From: Halomonas sp. Bachu 37
Lineage (GTDB): Bacteria; Pseudomonadota; Gammaproteobacteria; Pseudomonadales; Halomonadaceae
NCBI RefSeq assembly: GCF_039691755.1
Contig: NZ_CP137552.1
Span: 310,001-374,000, forward strand
Direction of reading: 5' to 3'
Length of the DNA: 64,000 nt
Below the pieces are notes generated by a model. The model ran no database searches, was not told the DNA's origin, and worked only from the letters and a program-made list of their open reading frames with translations. A program made the translations under genes and the position numbers. This document shows, piece after piece, positions 28,102-36,739 of the stretch (positions are counted from its first letter, which is position 1; every line of letters starts with the position of its first letter).

Positions 28102-28974
28102 TCATTCACCTGCTTCAAGCTTGTCCTGAGTCCTGTATTCGAAGTCCGAAGCATCGTGGCGTTCATGAAGTTGTTCGTGGGGCTCGCCCCAGGTGCGGTT
28201 GACCATGCGGCCGCGTTTCACGGCAGGGCGTTCGTCGAGCTCTTCGGTCCAGCGCACCACGTTCGTGTAAGTGTGGGCCTCGAGGAATTCGGCGGCGTCG
28301 TAGGCGCGGTTCTTGACCAATGCGCCGTACCAGGGGTGGATCGCCATATCGGCAATGGTGTACTCGTCGCCGGCCATGAAGCGATTTTCCGCCAGATGAC
28401 GGTCCAGGACATCGAGCTGGCGCTTCACCTCCATGGTGTAGCGGTCGATGGGATACTGGTACTTCTCAGGGGCGTAGGCGTAAAAGTGGCCGAAACCGCC
28501 ACCAAGCAGCGGGGCGCTACCCATCTGCCAGAACAGCCATGACAGACATTCGGTCCGCTTTGCCGGGTCACTGGGCAGGAAGGCACCGAACTTCTCGGCG
28601 AGATAGAGCAGGATCGCCCCGGACTCGAACACCCGCTGGGGAGGATTGGTGCTGTGGTCCATCAGGGCGGGAATCTTGGAGTTGGGGTTTACCTCGACAA
28701 AGCCGCTGCCGAATTGATCGCCTTCGGAAATCTGGATCAGGTGAGCATCGTATTCCGCCCCGGCAATCCCCTTCTCCAGCAGTTCTTCCAGCATCACTGT
28801 CACCTTCACGCCGTTGGGCGTGGCGAGCGAGTAGAGCTGCAGCGGGTGCTTGCCCACCGGAAGCGGCTTTTCATGGGTCGCACCGGCAACGGGGCGGTTG
28901 ATATTGGCGAACTTGCCGCCGTTGCCCGGTTCCCATTTCCATACGCGGGGCGGTGTATAGGTTGGGTCGCTCAT
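28102..28974 (-). CDS. yghU: Glutathione-dependent disulfide-bond oxidoreductase YghU
   Basis: This encodes a 290-residue Nu-class glutathione transferase homologue. The hallmark N-terminus TYTPPRVWKWEPGNGGKFANIN (read in parts), the IQISEGDQFGSGFVEVNPNSK-like substrate loop and the FESGAILLYLAEKFG thioredoxin-fold end match YghU. Members bind two glutathione molecules and reduce disulfides or organic hydroperoxides. Length is normal. It is transcribed away from the downstream antitoxin gene, with no shared operon. Its cytoplasmic role is probably thiol redox maintenance. Confidence 0.93.
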   Translation of the reverse strand: MSDPTYTPPRVWKWEPGNGGKFANINRPVAGATHEKPLPVGKHPLQLYSLATPNGVKVTVMLEELLEKGIAGAEYDAHLIQISEGDQFGSGFVEVNPNSKIPALMDHSTNPPQRVFESGAILLYLAEKFGAFLPSDPAKRTECLSWLFWQMGSAPLLGGGFGHFYAYAPEKYQYPIDRYTMEVKRQLDVLDRHLAENRFMAGDEYTIADMAIHPWYGALVKNRAYDAAEFLEAHTYTNVVRWTEELDERPAVKRGRMVNRTWGEPHEQLHERHDASDFEYRTQDKLEAGE

Positions 28975-29131
28975 GGAATTCCTCGTCTATCCGTGTCGAT
29001 TGAGTGTAGACGTTGCCTGGATCAATGCTGTCAGTTTGCAGGCTAATACTCACTATTGCCGGTGACAAGACTGCAGCGAAACGGAAGACTTTGACCTCCG
29101 GCTGCATGGCTTGGTTATGTGCTGCTCCAGG

Positions 29132-29419
29132 CTAGGCAGCAACAAGCTTCTTGACCCTGAGATTTTTACGGTTTTGCTCGGCGTGCCAGAGCTCATATTG
29201 AGATTGCTGGTTCAGCCAGCTTTCTGCAGAAGTATCGAACGCGATTGAAAGCCGAATAGCCATTTCAGGACTAATACCTGCCTTGCCATTCAGCACTGCG
29301 CTCAGAGTTTTTCGGCTAACACCTAACGCCTCTGCAGCGGCCGTTACAGTCAGGTTAAGGGGCTCCAGACAGAGCTCTCGTAGCACTTCACCTGGGTGGG
29401 GAGGGTTGTGCATCAACAT
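29132..29419 (-). CDS. higA: Orphan HigA-family antitoxin
   Basis: This encodes a 95-residue XRE-type helix-turn-helix protein beginning [15 protein letters not shown], the classic HigA start. The HTH is [19 protein letters not shown], followed by [19 protein letters not shown] sits seven bases before ATG 29419. In higBA systems the toxin gene higB lies immediately upstream and ends at this point, but here no HigB frame exists. Instead a fragment of an Mrr restriction gene ends 9 bases before the start. The antitoxin is therefore orphaned, and may survive as an autoregulator or a decaying relic. Confidence 0.9.
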   Translation of the reverse strand: MLMHNPPHPGEVLRELCLEPLNLTVTAAAEALGVSRKTLSAVLNGKAGISPEMAIRLSIAFDTSAESWLNQQSQYELWHAEQNRKNLRVKKLVAA

Positions 29420-29428
29420 CGTGATACC

Positions 29429-29503
29429 TCAGTGGTGTTCTTTGCCGTCAGAGGAAAACTTAAGCAGTGGCAACATCAATGATTGAAAATCAGGTACGGC
29501 CAA
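29429..29503 (-). pseudogene. Mrr-type restriction endonuclease N-terminal remnant
   Basis: The minus strand reads TTG then 23 more codons to a TGA. The product contains AVPDFQSLMLPLLKF and DGKEH, the characteristic start of Mrr homologues with the winged-helix Mrr_N domain (usually about 300 residues in total). AAGGGG lies 6 bases before the TTG, so the translation start is intact. The frame ends after 24 residues, exactly where higA leader sequence begins (GAGGTATCACG). This looks like a deletion junction joining the head of mrr to the end of a lost higB gene. No further Mrr sequence is found nearby. Confidence 0.75.
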
Positions 29504-29869
29504 AGGTTATCCCCTTTTTCTTCGCCTATTAAATGCCTTATCGGAGATTTTAATGTTATCCGGTTCAATATCTATTGCATGTGTCAAGCCATGTAAAGAC
29601 GCTTTTCTCCTCACTTATGATATCTGAGCAGTAATCGCCGACCGGAGCTTATCATTATGGCGAGAAAAAGACCTGAAACCGCTTGGTCTGTGCCATTTCG
29701 CCGAGCGATAAAGACTATGGCTTTCTTCCTTATGAGCGAGCCTTGAAAAGATGACATGAAGAAAGAATGAGCCAATCTACGCTTTGTTCCTGCTCGGTGG
29801 TACGTTACTAGATGATAGGTTAGCGAGACGCTGGAGAACCACACAGGGCTGGGCTTCCAAGGAGAAAGT
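29504..29869. other. Gap between the mrr remnant and the racemase gene
   Basis: These 366 bases are more AT-rich than their neighbours. They hold a possible 29-codon reading frame on plus from 29657 (begins MARKRPETAWSV) with CCGGAG upstream, which I do not recognise. The sequence TTGACA on minus near 29587 could be the -35 box of the mrr remnant. I see no other gene. Confidence 0.35.
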
Positions 29870-30571
29870 ATGAAGACCATCGGCATACTGGGCGGCATGA
29901 GTTGGGAGTCGACCCAAAGCTATTATCGTGCGTTGAACCTGGGGGTAAAGGAGGCGCTGGGTGGGCTTCACTCAGCCAGGGTGGTACTGGTGAGTGTCGA
30001 TTTCGCTGAAATTGAAACGCTGCAGCAGCAGGGCGATTGGCAGGCGGCGGGAGACTCGCTGGCATCGGCGGCTCGCCAGGTGGAACGGGCGGGAGCGGAC
30101 TTTCTGCTGATAGCCACCAATACCATGCACAAGGTGGCGGCACAGATCGAAGCGGCGATAGACATACCGTTACTGCACATCGCCGATGCCACCGCCGAGC
30201 GACTGCTGGCCGATGGTATTACCAAGGTGGGCCTGCTGGGAACGGCCTTCACCATGGAGCAGGCGTTCTACAAGGATCGCTTGAGCGAAGAGTTCGGCAT
30301 CGAGGTGCTGGTGCCAGATGCGGAACAGCGCAAACTGGTCCATCGAGTGATTTACGAGGAGTTATGCCAGGGCGTGGTGGAAGAGGCATCGCGCAAGGCT
30401 TACCTGGAAGTGATCGACTCGCTTCATGGGCACGGAGCCCAGGCGGTAATACTCGGCTGCACGGAAATTGCCTTGCTGGTCGAGCAGGGCGATACCAGCG
30501 TACCGCTCTACGATACTACGGCGATTCATTGCGCCGCTGCCGTGGCGTCGGCTCTGGAGATCGATCCTTGA
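29870..30571 (+). CDS. ygeA: Aspartate/glutamate racemase family protein (YgeA-like)
   Basis: This encodes a 233-residue cofactor-independent amino acid racemase. The start motif TIGILGGMSWEST and the active-site pair match E. coli YgeA: threonine 83 replaces the usual first cysteine (IATNTMHK), and cysteine 197 is in VILGCTEIALLV, the same numbering as in YgeA. AAGGAGAAA precedes ATG 29870. The stop overlaps the TTG start of the following transporter gene by four bases, so the two are co-translated. The substrate may be a broad-range D/L amino acid such as homoserine, as reported for YgeA. Confidence 0.9.
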   Translation: MKTIGILGGMSWESTQSYYRALNLGVKEALGGLHSARVVLVSVDFAEIETLQQQGDWQAAGDSLASAARQVERAGADFLLIATNTMHKVAAQIEAAIDIPLLHIADATAERLLADGITKVGLLGTAFTMEQAFYKDRLSEEFGIEVLVPDAEQRKLVHRVIYEELCQGVVEEASRKAYLEVIDSLHGHGAQAVILGCTEIALLVEQGDTSVPLYDTTAIHCAAAVASALEIDP

Positions 30572-31533
30572 AGGAGCGACTCGAACGGCATCAGGTGTGG
30601 TTCTATCTAGCCGCTATTGGTGTGGGGCTGGGCCTGGGTGGAGCGAGACCCGACCTGGCGTCCCATGGCGAGCTGTTGATATGGCCGCTGTTGGCCGGGC
30701 TGCTCTACACGACTTTCACTCAGGTTCCGTTGCGTCGATTGCCCCTAGCCTTCAAGGATTGGCGTTTCATGAGTGCGTTGCTTGTGGGCAATTTCGTGGT
30801 AATGCCCCTATGCGTTGGGGGCCTGCTGCAGCTGTTACCCGACGACCCGGCCATCCAGTTGGGAGTACTGCTGGTTCTGCTGGTGCCGTGTACGGACTGG
30901 TTCATCAGTTTCACCCATCTGGGCAAGGGCGATGCGGGACGTGCCGTCGCCGCGACACCCATTCTACTGTTGGGGCAGTTCATCGCCTTGCCGTTCTACC
31001 TGTGGTGGTTCATAGGTGACGTTATGGTCGATGCCGCTATCGGCGAACACTTGTTGTATGCCTTCTTCGGCTTGATCGGCTTACCGCTGCTGCTGGCCGG
31101 ATTGACGCAACGATGGGCGGCCAGCCACTGGCGTGGCGATGCCGTACTCGATAGCCTGGGATGGTTGCCGGTTCCGCTACTGGCGCTGGTGGTGGGGCTG
31201 GTGGCGGCGACCCAGGTAGCGATGATGAACGGCATACTGACCATGCTGGGGCCTGTGTTGCTGGTTTTTGTGCTCTACCTGCTGCTCGCCGTCGGGGTGG
31301 GAAAGCTGCTTGCTCGCTGCTGGCGGTTGCCGCTCGGCAGGGCCAGGACACTGGTTTTCAGCTTGAGCACGCGCAACTCCTTTGTGGTGCTACCGCTGGC
31401 CTTGATGCTCCCCACGGCGTGGGAAGCGACAGCTGTGATAATCGTGTTGCAGTCGCTTGTCGAGCTGTTCGCCATGGCGCTGCTGATTCACTGGCTTCCG
31501 CACTACTGGCTGCCTGCTGCAATTCGGCAGTAG
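30568..31533 (+). CDS. BASS/ACR3-type (bile acid:sodium symporter superfamily) transporter
   Basis: This encodes a 321-residue protein with about ten transmembrane helices. TTG 30568 is chosen because GGAG lies 8 bases upstream and the TTGA overlap with the racemase stop gives translational coupling; a much longer open frame upstream runs antiparallel in frame with the racemase and is not real. The segments LLVLLVPCTDWFISFTHLGKGDAG and LSTRNSFVVLPLALML resemble BASS and ACR3 carriers. Pairing with an amino acid racemase suggests transport of an amino or organic acid; arsenite export is possible but no ars genes are near. Confidence 0.8.
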   Translation: MKERLERHQVWFYLAAIGVGLGLGGARPDLASHGELLIWPLLAGLLYTTFTQVPLRRLPLAFKDWRFMSALLVGNFVVMPLCVGGLLQLLPDDPAIQLGVLLVLLVPCTDWFISFTHLGKGDAGRAVAATPILLLGQFIALPFYLWWFIGDVMVDAAIGEHLLYAFFGLIGLPLLLAGLTQRWAASHWRGDAVLDSLGWLPVPLLALVVGLVAATQVAMMNGILTMLGPVLLVFVLYLLLAVGVGKLLARCWRLPLGRARTLVFSLSTRNSFVVLPLALMLPTAWEATAVIIVLQSLVELFAMALLIHWLPHYWLPAAIRQ

Positions 31534-31608
31534 CCGTTGGCGCCGATCGTTACGCAGTAGAGGAAAATTTTGCTAGCCTGGCCTATCGCTTGGCCACAGG
31601 AGAACGTC

Positions 31609-32469
31609 ATGCAACCCGAGCTTGCGGCGCTACTGGAAACCGCCGGGATCACGCCGCGAGGCGAGCCAAAGCCCATGTCGGGCGGTGATATCGCCGCTGT
31701 TTACTGGCTGGAAACTACCCAGGGTGCAGTGGTGGCTAAACATGACCGCGCCGAGCGCCTGCATGGAGAAGCCGAAGGGCTTGCGGCTCTGCGTGAGGCG
31801 ACCCTGGATGGGCAAGGGAGTCAGGGCGGCCTGGTCATACCGCAAGTATTGGGTATCGCTGGAGAATGGCTACTTCTCGAGGCACTGGAGAGTGCTCCGC
31901 GACGGCAAGCTGGCGAAACGGTGCTGGGCGAAGGGTTGCGACACCTTCATGCACACACGTTTACAATGCACGGTTGGTCCCATGACAACGCTTGTGGAGC
32001 GACGCCGCAAGCAAATGGCGGCTGTGAGGATGGCCGTGTTTTCCAGCGGGAGCGGCGCCTGCTGCCGCTGGCAAATGCCTGCGTGGAGCGCGGCTTGCTC
32101 AATAGTCGTGACTACGACCGCGTGGCGCAGGTAGCCGAGACGCTGGAGAAGTGGCTTCCCCAAGCGCCGGCGAGCTTGTTGCATGGCGACTTGTGGTCGG
32201 GAAATGTATTGTTCACGCCACGCGGCCCGGCACTTATCGACCCCTCGGTCTACCGGCATTATCCCGAAGTCGATCTGGCCATGCTGACCCTGTTCGGAAC
32301 GCCGAGTGCGGCTTTTTTCGACGCCTACTGGAATGGCCCGACCCCAGCCGATTGGCCGCGACGGGAGGCGCTGTTTCAGCTTTACCCGTTGCTCAACCAT
32401 CTGTTGTTGTTCGGGGGCGCGTATCATGGCGGCGTAACACGCACGTTACGCCGTCTGGAAAATTTCTAG
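31609..32469 (+). CDS. Fructosamine kinase-like protein
   Basis: This encodes a 286-residue protein of the fructosamine/ketosamine-3-kinase family (APH-like fold), which phosphorylates glycated lysines and sugars for deglycation. ATG 31609 is preferred with AGGAG just upstream. The catalytic loop is LLHGDLWSGNVLF, followed by ALIDPSVYRHYPEVDLAML, which holds the metal-binding aspartate. An N-terminal MSGGDIAAVYWLET nucleotide-binding segment is present. Length is normal for the bacterial family (YniA-like). It follows the transporter gene by 75 bases. Confidence 0.9.
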   Translation: MQPELAALLETAGITPRGEPKPMSGGDIAAVYWLETTQGAVVAKHDRAERLHGEAEGLAALREATLDGQGSQGGLVIPQVLGIAGEWLLLEALESAPRRQAGETVLGEGLRHLHAHTFTMHGWSHDNACGATPQANGGCEDGRVFQRERRLLPLANACVERGLLNSRDYDRVAQVAETLEKWLPQAPASLLHGDLWSGNVLFTPRGPALIDPSVYRHYPEVDLAMLTLFGTPSAAFFDAYWNGPTPADWPRREALFQLYPLLNHLLLFGGAYHGGVTRTLRRLENF

Positions 32470-32557
32470 TGCTATCAGAGCCTCCCGCATCGCCTGGTTT
32501 GGCGATGCTGAATATGGCGTCCTGAACAACAGTGTCATAACCGCTTTCGAGACCATC

Positions 32558-33388
32558 GTGAATATTTCGCAATTGAATGTCTATCCCGTCAAGTCACTGC
32601 AAGGCATAGCATTGAAACAAAGCCGCTTGCATGGGCAAGGACTGGCCTGGGACCGTCGCTGGATGCTGGTCGATATACGCCAGCGTTTCGTGACGCAGCG
32701 CCAGCTCCCCGCCCTGGCCACCATCGGCGTGAGCTTGCTGGAGGATCATCTACGCCTTGAGCACCCGCGTATGGCGCCGTTGGAAATTGCCCTGGCGCCG
32801 CGTGAAGGCAAGCTGCGCATCGTCAGTATCTGGGATGACCACTGCAAGGCTCACCCCGAAAGCGACGATGTTTCGCGCTGGCTGGTGGGGGCGCTGGGCG
32901 AGCAGGCTCAAGGGTTGACACTGGTTCGATTTGCCGAGGAATTCAAGCGCCCGGTAGAAGCGGAATTCCTGGCGGGGCGCGAAGCCGACACTCACTTCAC
33001 CGATGGCTATCCCTTCCTGGTAACCACCACGGCTTCCCTGGCGGCGCTCAATATCGCTCTGGCTGACAAAGGGATGGCGCCGGTGCCCATGAATCGGTTC
33101 CGGGCGAATATCGTAGTCGAAGGCGCGGCGCCCTGGGAGGAAGATGCCTTGGCAACCCTGAGCGGGCCACATGGGCGCTATCGACTTGGCCTGAGTAAGC
33201 CGTGTCAGCGCTGCAAGATCACCACCATCGATCAACAAACCGCCGAGATACCCGTTCCCACGGAGCCGCTCAAGACGCTGCTGGAGCTCAACACCCAATC
33301 GACTCTCAAGGGTGCCCATTTCGGGCGCAACGCCACATTGCTTGAAGGGGAGGGCGAAGTCATTCGGGTGGGGGATACGTTGAGTTGA
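32558..33388 (+). CDS. MOSC domain-containing protein
   Basis: This encodes a 276-residue protein with the N-terminal beta-barrel MOSC_N domain (LNVYPVKSLQGIAL, WDRRWMLVD) and a C-terminal MOSC domain. The conserved cysteine lies in SKPCQRCKITTID. The start is GTG 32558, where the family pattern begins. MOSC proteins carry sulfur and often act with molybdenum-cofactor enzymes, as in YcbX. It overlaps the convergent EamA gene by 29 bases, so the 3' end is shared. The substrate is not known. Confidence 0.9.
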   Translation: MNISQLNVYPVKSLQGIALKQSRLHGQGLAWDRRWMLVDIRQRFVTQRQLPALATIGVSLLEDHLRLEHPRMAPLEIALAPREGKLRIVSIWDDHCKAHPESDDVSRWLVGALGEQAQGLTLVRFAEEFKRPVEAEFLAGREADTHFTDGYPFLVTTTASLAALNIALADKGMAPVPMNRFRANIVVEGAAPWEEDALATLSGPHGRYRLGLSKPCQRCKITTIDQQTAEIPVPTEPLKTLLELNTQSTLKGAHFGRNATLLEGEGEVIRVGDTLS

Positions 33389-34259
33389 AAGGCGTCTTGC
33401 GTCGCCGCACCCCGGTGGCTACGGCCGTGCCGAGCAGAGTGATGACCATGCCGGCGATCACCTGAAGGCTCAGGGTTTCACCGAGCAGCAGATACCCCCA
33501 GAGCAATGCACTGACGGGCACCAGAAACGTGACGGTGGAGGTCGCCGTGGCGCCCGCGCTGGCCAGCAAGTGGAAATAGAGCAGAAACGCCAGGGTCGTG
33601 CTGAGCACCGCCAGGGACAAGGCATTGCCCCAGCCCAAGAGGCTGATGGGTTCGCTGGGCCATAGCAGCAAGCCCGGGACCAGCAGTACCAGTGCCGACA
33701 TGGCACAGCTACCTGCGGCAAGTACCCGAGTAGGGAGGTGGGCCAGGTAAGTCCTGGAGTAATTACCCGCAATGCCGTAACAGAATGTGGCGCCCAGCAC
33801 GGCCAGAATGAACCAGCCGTCACCGCCGATGGCGAAATCCAGCCGGTCGGCGGAAAGCACATAGACACCACCGAACGCCATGGCCAACCCCAGGTACTGC
33901 CGGCGCTCTATCGGAGTAGTAAAGAAGAGCGCACCTAACAGCGCGGTGAAGATCGGTGTGGTGGCATTGATCAAGGATGTAAAACCCGCTTCCAGCCGTG
34001 TCGTGGCAAGGGCCAGCAGGGTAAAGGGCAACACATGATTGACGATGCCGAGAAACAACAGCCGCCCCTTGTGCTGCCAGATAAGCCCCAGGTAGTGCAG
34101 GCTGAGTAGAAGCGGTACCAGCAGCAGGGCTCCCACCCCCATGCGCACGAGAATCAAGGGGATAGGGCCGAATTCGGGCACGGCTACGCGCATGAAAATG
34201 AACGACATCCCCCAGAGCGAAGAGAGCATAATCAGGCGCAGTGCATCGGCCGGTACCAT
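33360..34259 (-). CDS. EamA/DMT family transporter
   Basis: This encodes a 299-residue drug/metabolite transporter with ten predicted helices in two EamA repeats. The first repeat carries SSLWGMSFIFMRVAVPEFG and a second-repeat start GIAGNYSRTYLAHL. The typical length (about 300 residues) and helix pattern are clear. The last helix runs into a short basic tail RRRKTPFNS. The substrate is not indicated. Its 3' end overlaps the MOSC gene by 29 bases in convergent orientation, so antisense interference between the two transcripts is possible. Confidence 0.9.
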   Translation of the reverse strand: MVPADALRLIMLSSLWGMSFIFMRVAVPEFGPIPLILVRMGVGALLLVPLLLSLHYLGLIWQHKGRLLFLGIVNHVLPFTLLALATTRLEAGFTSLINATTPIFTALLGALFFTTPIERRQYLGLAMAFGGVYVLSADRLDFAIGGDGWFILAVLGATFCYGIAGNYSRTYLAHLPTRVLAAGSCAMSALVLLVPGLLLWPSEPISLLGWGNALSLAVLSTTLAFLLYFHLLASAGATATSTVTFLVPVSALLWGYLLLGETLSLQVIAGMVITLLGTAVATGVRRRKTPFNSTYPPPE

Positions 34260-34535
34260 TTGTCGTCCTTGATTGGTTTAGTGAGCTATGAGATTACGAC
34301 CGAATCGGCGCTCAGAAAAGCCAGTATGAAGATTGGCCTGGAAAATTGGGAGTAAGCTTCTGAAAATTATTGAGCTTCTTCGCAAACCGTGCCCTATGAG
34401 CAAGCAATCGTAGCAAGATCGTCTACAGTGAATAGAACATGTCGATGCAGGCCATGAGCAGGATGACAAGCGTGGGGTACCCCGTTTCAAACGCTCCGGT
34501 TCAGGCCTGTTTTACTGATGAAAAGGAGAGGAAAA

Positions 34536-34964
34536 ATGGATCGTCACGCAAGTGCTCATTGGGAAGGTGGACTCAAGGATGGCAAAGGCACGGTTTCCAC
34601 GGAAAGTGGCGTCCTTGATTCGCAATCCTACGCTTTCAGTACGCGTTTTGAAGATGAGAAAGGCACCAATCCCGAAGAACTGATCGGTGCTGCCCATGCT
34701 AGTTGCTTTTCCATGGCCTTATCCATGGTTCTCGGCGAGGAAGGCTATAAAGCGGAGCGGATCGATACCAAGGCTTCCGTCAACATTTCGCAGAGTGCGG
34801 ATGGATTCGATATTTCCAAGATCCATCTGGACGTTAAGGCTTCGGTCAGTGGGGCTGACGAAGCGGCCTTCAAGAAGGCGGCAGAGACGGCCAAGAAAAA
34901 CTGCCCGGTTTCCAAGGTTCTCAATGCCGAAATTACCATGGATGCAGAGTTGATTGATGGCTAG
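34536..34964 (+). CDS. OsmC family peroxiredoxin
   Basis: This encodes a 142-residue Ohr/OsmC-fold protein that reduces organic hydroperoxides. ATG 34536 is chosen, with GGAGAG six bases upstream. The two redox cysteines are in AAHASCFSMAL and KKNCPVSKVL, the OsmC arrangement (first Cys in a Ser-Cys-Phe motif). Length and acidic character are normal. It is monocistronic and closed by a strong bidirectional terminator. Osmotic or oxidative induction is expected from the family. Confidence 0.93.
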   Translation: MDRHASAHWEGGLKDGKGTVSTESGVLDSQSYAFSTRFEDEKGTNPEELIGAAHASCFSMALSMVLGEEGYKAERIDTKASVNISQSADGFDISKIHLDVKASVSGADEAAFKKAAETAKKNCPVSKVLNAEITMDAELIDG

Positions 34965-35034
34965 ACAAACGGCAGCCGGGTAGGTGTTGTCAATGTTGCT
35001 CATGAAACAAACTCAGGGGTTAATTAAACAATAA

Positions 35035-35061
35035 AAACGGCAGGGTAATACCCTGCCGTTT
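35035..35061. terminator. Bidirectional terminator between osmC and the PRC-barrel gene
   Basis: A perfect stem of at least 11 bp (AAACGGCAGGG pairing with CCCTGCCGTTT, small ATA/TAATA loop) lies between two convergent genes. A-rich and T-rich flanks suit both directions. Confidence 0.9.
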
Positions 35062-35110
35062 GTCTTGCTGGCTTTACCCTTGGATGAAATCAATAAGCCC
35101 TATAGCCTTC

Positions 35111-35629
35111 TTAATTCGCTAGCGGGTCTTCTTCCTCTTCATCCAGATACTGATCGTCTGCGGCACGTTGGCGGTCCCAGTCGTCCTTATCGTATTCGGC
35201 GGCTCCTTCCAATGCTTCCTGGGTAGCATGGACGCGAATGATGTACTCTTCGCCATCTTCTTCACGGGCCAATTCCAGTGAATCCCACTCGATGGCGATG
35301 TCGCGTTCGCCCATACCGAGGAAACCGCCAAGACCGACCACGACGGCGACGACTTCACCATTCTTGTTGATGACTAGATCATGGATCGTGCCGATATCTT
35401 CGTCGTCTTCGACGCTGCTGCGCACATTATTGCCGGTGAGATCGTCGACATGGAATACGTTGCGGGGCGTCTCGGTCAGATAGGTGGCTTGCATCGTCTC
35501 GGTGGACGTTGATTGCATGCCCGAGTGCTCATCTCCGTTATTTTCTTCCATGGCGTGTGCTGCACCGGCGGCAAGCAGGAACGCCGGAATCATGAGAGTT
35601 CCGAGAAGAGTCGGCTTCATCGTTTTCAT
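35111..35629 (-). CDS. Secreted PRC-barrel domain protein
   Basis: This encodes a 172-residue exported protein. A signal peptide (residues 1-26, ending AGAAHA) precedes a linker and a PRC-barrel domain: VFHVDDLTGNNVRSS, DIGTIHDLVINKNGEVVAVVVGLGGFLGMGERDIAIEW (read in parts). The C-terminus is extremely acidic (DEEEEDPLAN), fitting a halophile periplasm. PRC-barrels often act in stress or envelope integrity; the exact partner is unknown. It lies divergently from the motor genes, 315 bases away. Confidence 0.87.
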   Translation of the reverse strand: MKTMKPTLLGTLMIPAFLLAAGAAHAMEENNGDEHSGMQSTSTETMQATYLTETPRNVFHVDDLTGNNVRSSVEDDEDIGTIHDLVINKNGEVVAVVVGLGGFLGMGERDIAIEWDSLELAREEDGEEYIIRVHATQEALEGAAEYDKDDWDRQRAADDQYLDEEEEDPLAN

Positions 35630-35944
35630 TGCATTGCTCCTTGCACTTGCATAGAGGCAGGATTAAGGAGCCTTCGACCCCATCCTCATAAACCTGCCAA
35701 GACAATCAATAGTCAGCTTATTGGGAATGGACTCTGGAAGCTTCCATGGCCAACTATTTCTCCTGATTCTCAAGATAGATGCTAGCGAGCCGATTTCAAA
35801 TGGCATGTTATGGTGCGCAAACGCTTATGAGAGCCGGGTTGGGCAATGTCGGTAGGGCTGTCGAGCGTTGACGCGGAGGGGCGGACTCTCTATTGTCGCT
35901 GCGTTATTGTTACCTCTGTTTAATTCTTCTTAGCAGGAGTCATC
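35630..35944. other. Divergent regulatory gap upstream of pomA and the PRC-barrel gene
   Basis: The 315 bases contain a perfect 12-bp palindrome TGGAAGCTTCCA (35735-35746) and the pomA promoter described below. I see no gene. A promoter for the PRC-barrel gene must lie in the left half but is not clear. Confidence 0.4.
35868..35896 (+). promoter_or_regulatory. Sigma-70-type promoter of pomAB
   Basis: A -35 box TTGACG and a -10 box TATTGT are separated by 17 bases. The predicted start is about 40 bases before the pomA GTG. No sigma-28 flagellar promoter is needed to explain expression. Confidence 0.55.
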
Positions 35945-36736
35945 GTGGATCTCGCGACACTCATCGGTTTGGTAGGCGCAGCGGTTCTGGTCAGTACCGC
36001 GGTGATCCTGGGTGCGTCCCCGGAAGTCTTCATGAACCCCACCGGGCTGCTGCTGGTGGTAGGGGGTAGCCTGTTCGTGGTGCTGGCGAAATTCAGCCTG
36101 ACTCAGTTTCGGTTCGCCTTCAAGGCTGCAACCCGCGCGTTCAAGTTCCAGCTTCCCAGCACCCAGGAAAGCATCGAGGAGCTGGTGGAGCTCTCGAAGG
36201 TTTCGCGCAAGCGGGGCTTGCTGGCACTCGAGGATCAGGAAGTCGCCTCACCTTTTCTGCAGCAAGGGCTGCAGATGCTGGCCGATGGCTTTAACGCCGA
36301 GATGATCAAGGAGATGATGGACAAGGAGCGCTTGCTAACACTGGAGCGCAACGAAGCCGGCGGTCGGGTGTTTACCGCCCTGGCGGACGTGGCTCCTTCC
36401 ATGGGCATGATCGGCACCTTGGTCGGCCTGGTCCAGATGTTGGCTAACATGGATGATCCCGCCATGATCGGCCCGGCCATGGCGGTGGCGCTGCTGACGA
36501 CGCTTTACGGCGCGATGATTGCCACCATGATCGCCAATCCCATCGCCGATAAATTGTGGCTGCGAATGAATCAAGAAGCCAAGATGCAGCAGTTGTGGAT
36601 CGATGCCGTGCTGGCGATAAAGGGTGACAAGAACCCCCGAGTACTGGGGCAGATGCTGAACATCTATCTTCCCCCCGAGAGTCGCGCCAAGGAAGACGCT
36701 CCGGTTAATGACAAGCCCGCAGGCGAGCAGGCCTGA
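35945..36736 (+). CDS. pomA: Flagellar motor stator protein PomA/MotA
   Basis: This encodes a 263-residue stator subunit with four membrane helices. The start MDLATLIGLVGAAVLV and the loop motif DVAPSMGMIGTLVGLVQML match PomA, including the conserved proline region that couples ion flow to torque. The start is GTG 35945. PomA works with PomB (3 bases downstream) as the sodium-driven stator around the rotor. Sodium rather than proton use is inferred from the closer likeness to Vibrio PomA and from the probable halophilic host. No other flagellar genes are in the window. Confidence 0.93.
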   Translation: MDLATLIGLVGAAVLVSTAVILGASPEVFMNPTGLLLVVGGSLFVVLAKFSLTQFRFAFKAATRAFKFQLPSTQESIEELVELSKVSRKRGLLALEDQEVASPFLQQGLQMLADGFNAEMIKEMMDKERLLTLERNEAGGRVFTALADVAPSMGMIGTLVGLVQMLANMDDPAMIGPAMAVALLTTLYGAMIATMIANPIADKLWLRMNQEAKMQQLWIDAVLAIKGDKNPRVLGQMLNIYLPPESRAKEDAPVNDKPAGEQA

Positions 36737-36739
36737 TTC

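Noticed and set aside
30037..30567. 5' extension of the transporter frame through the racemase gene
   Set aside because: It reads another frame of the racemase gene. The coupled TTG start at 30568 has the ribosome site and begins the transporter pattern.
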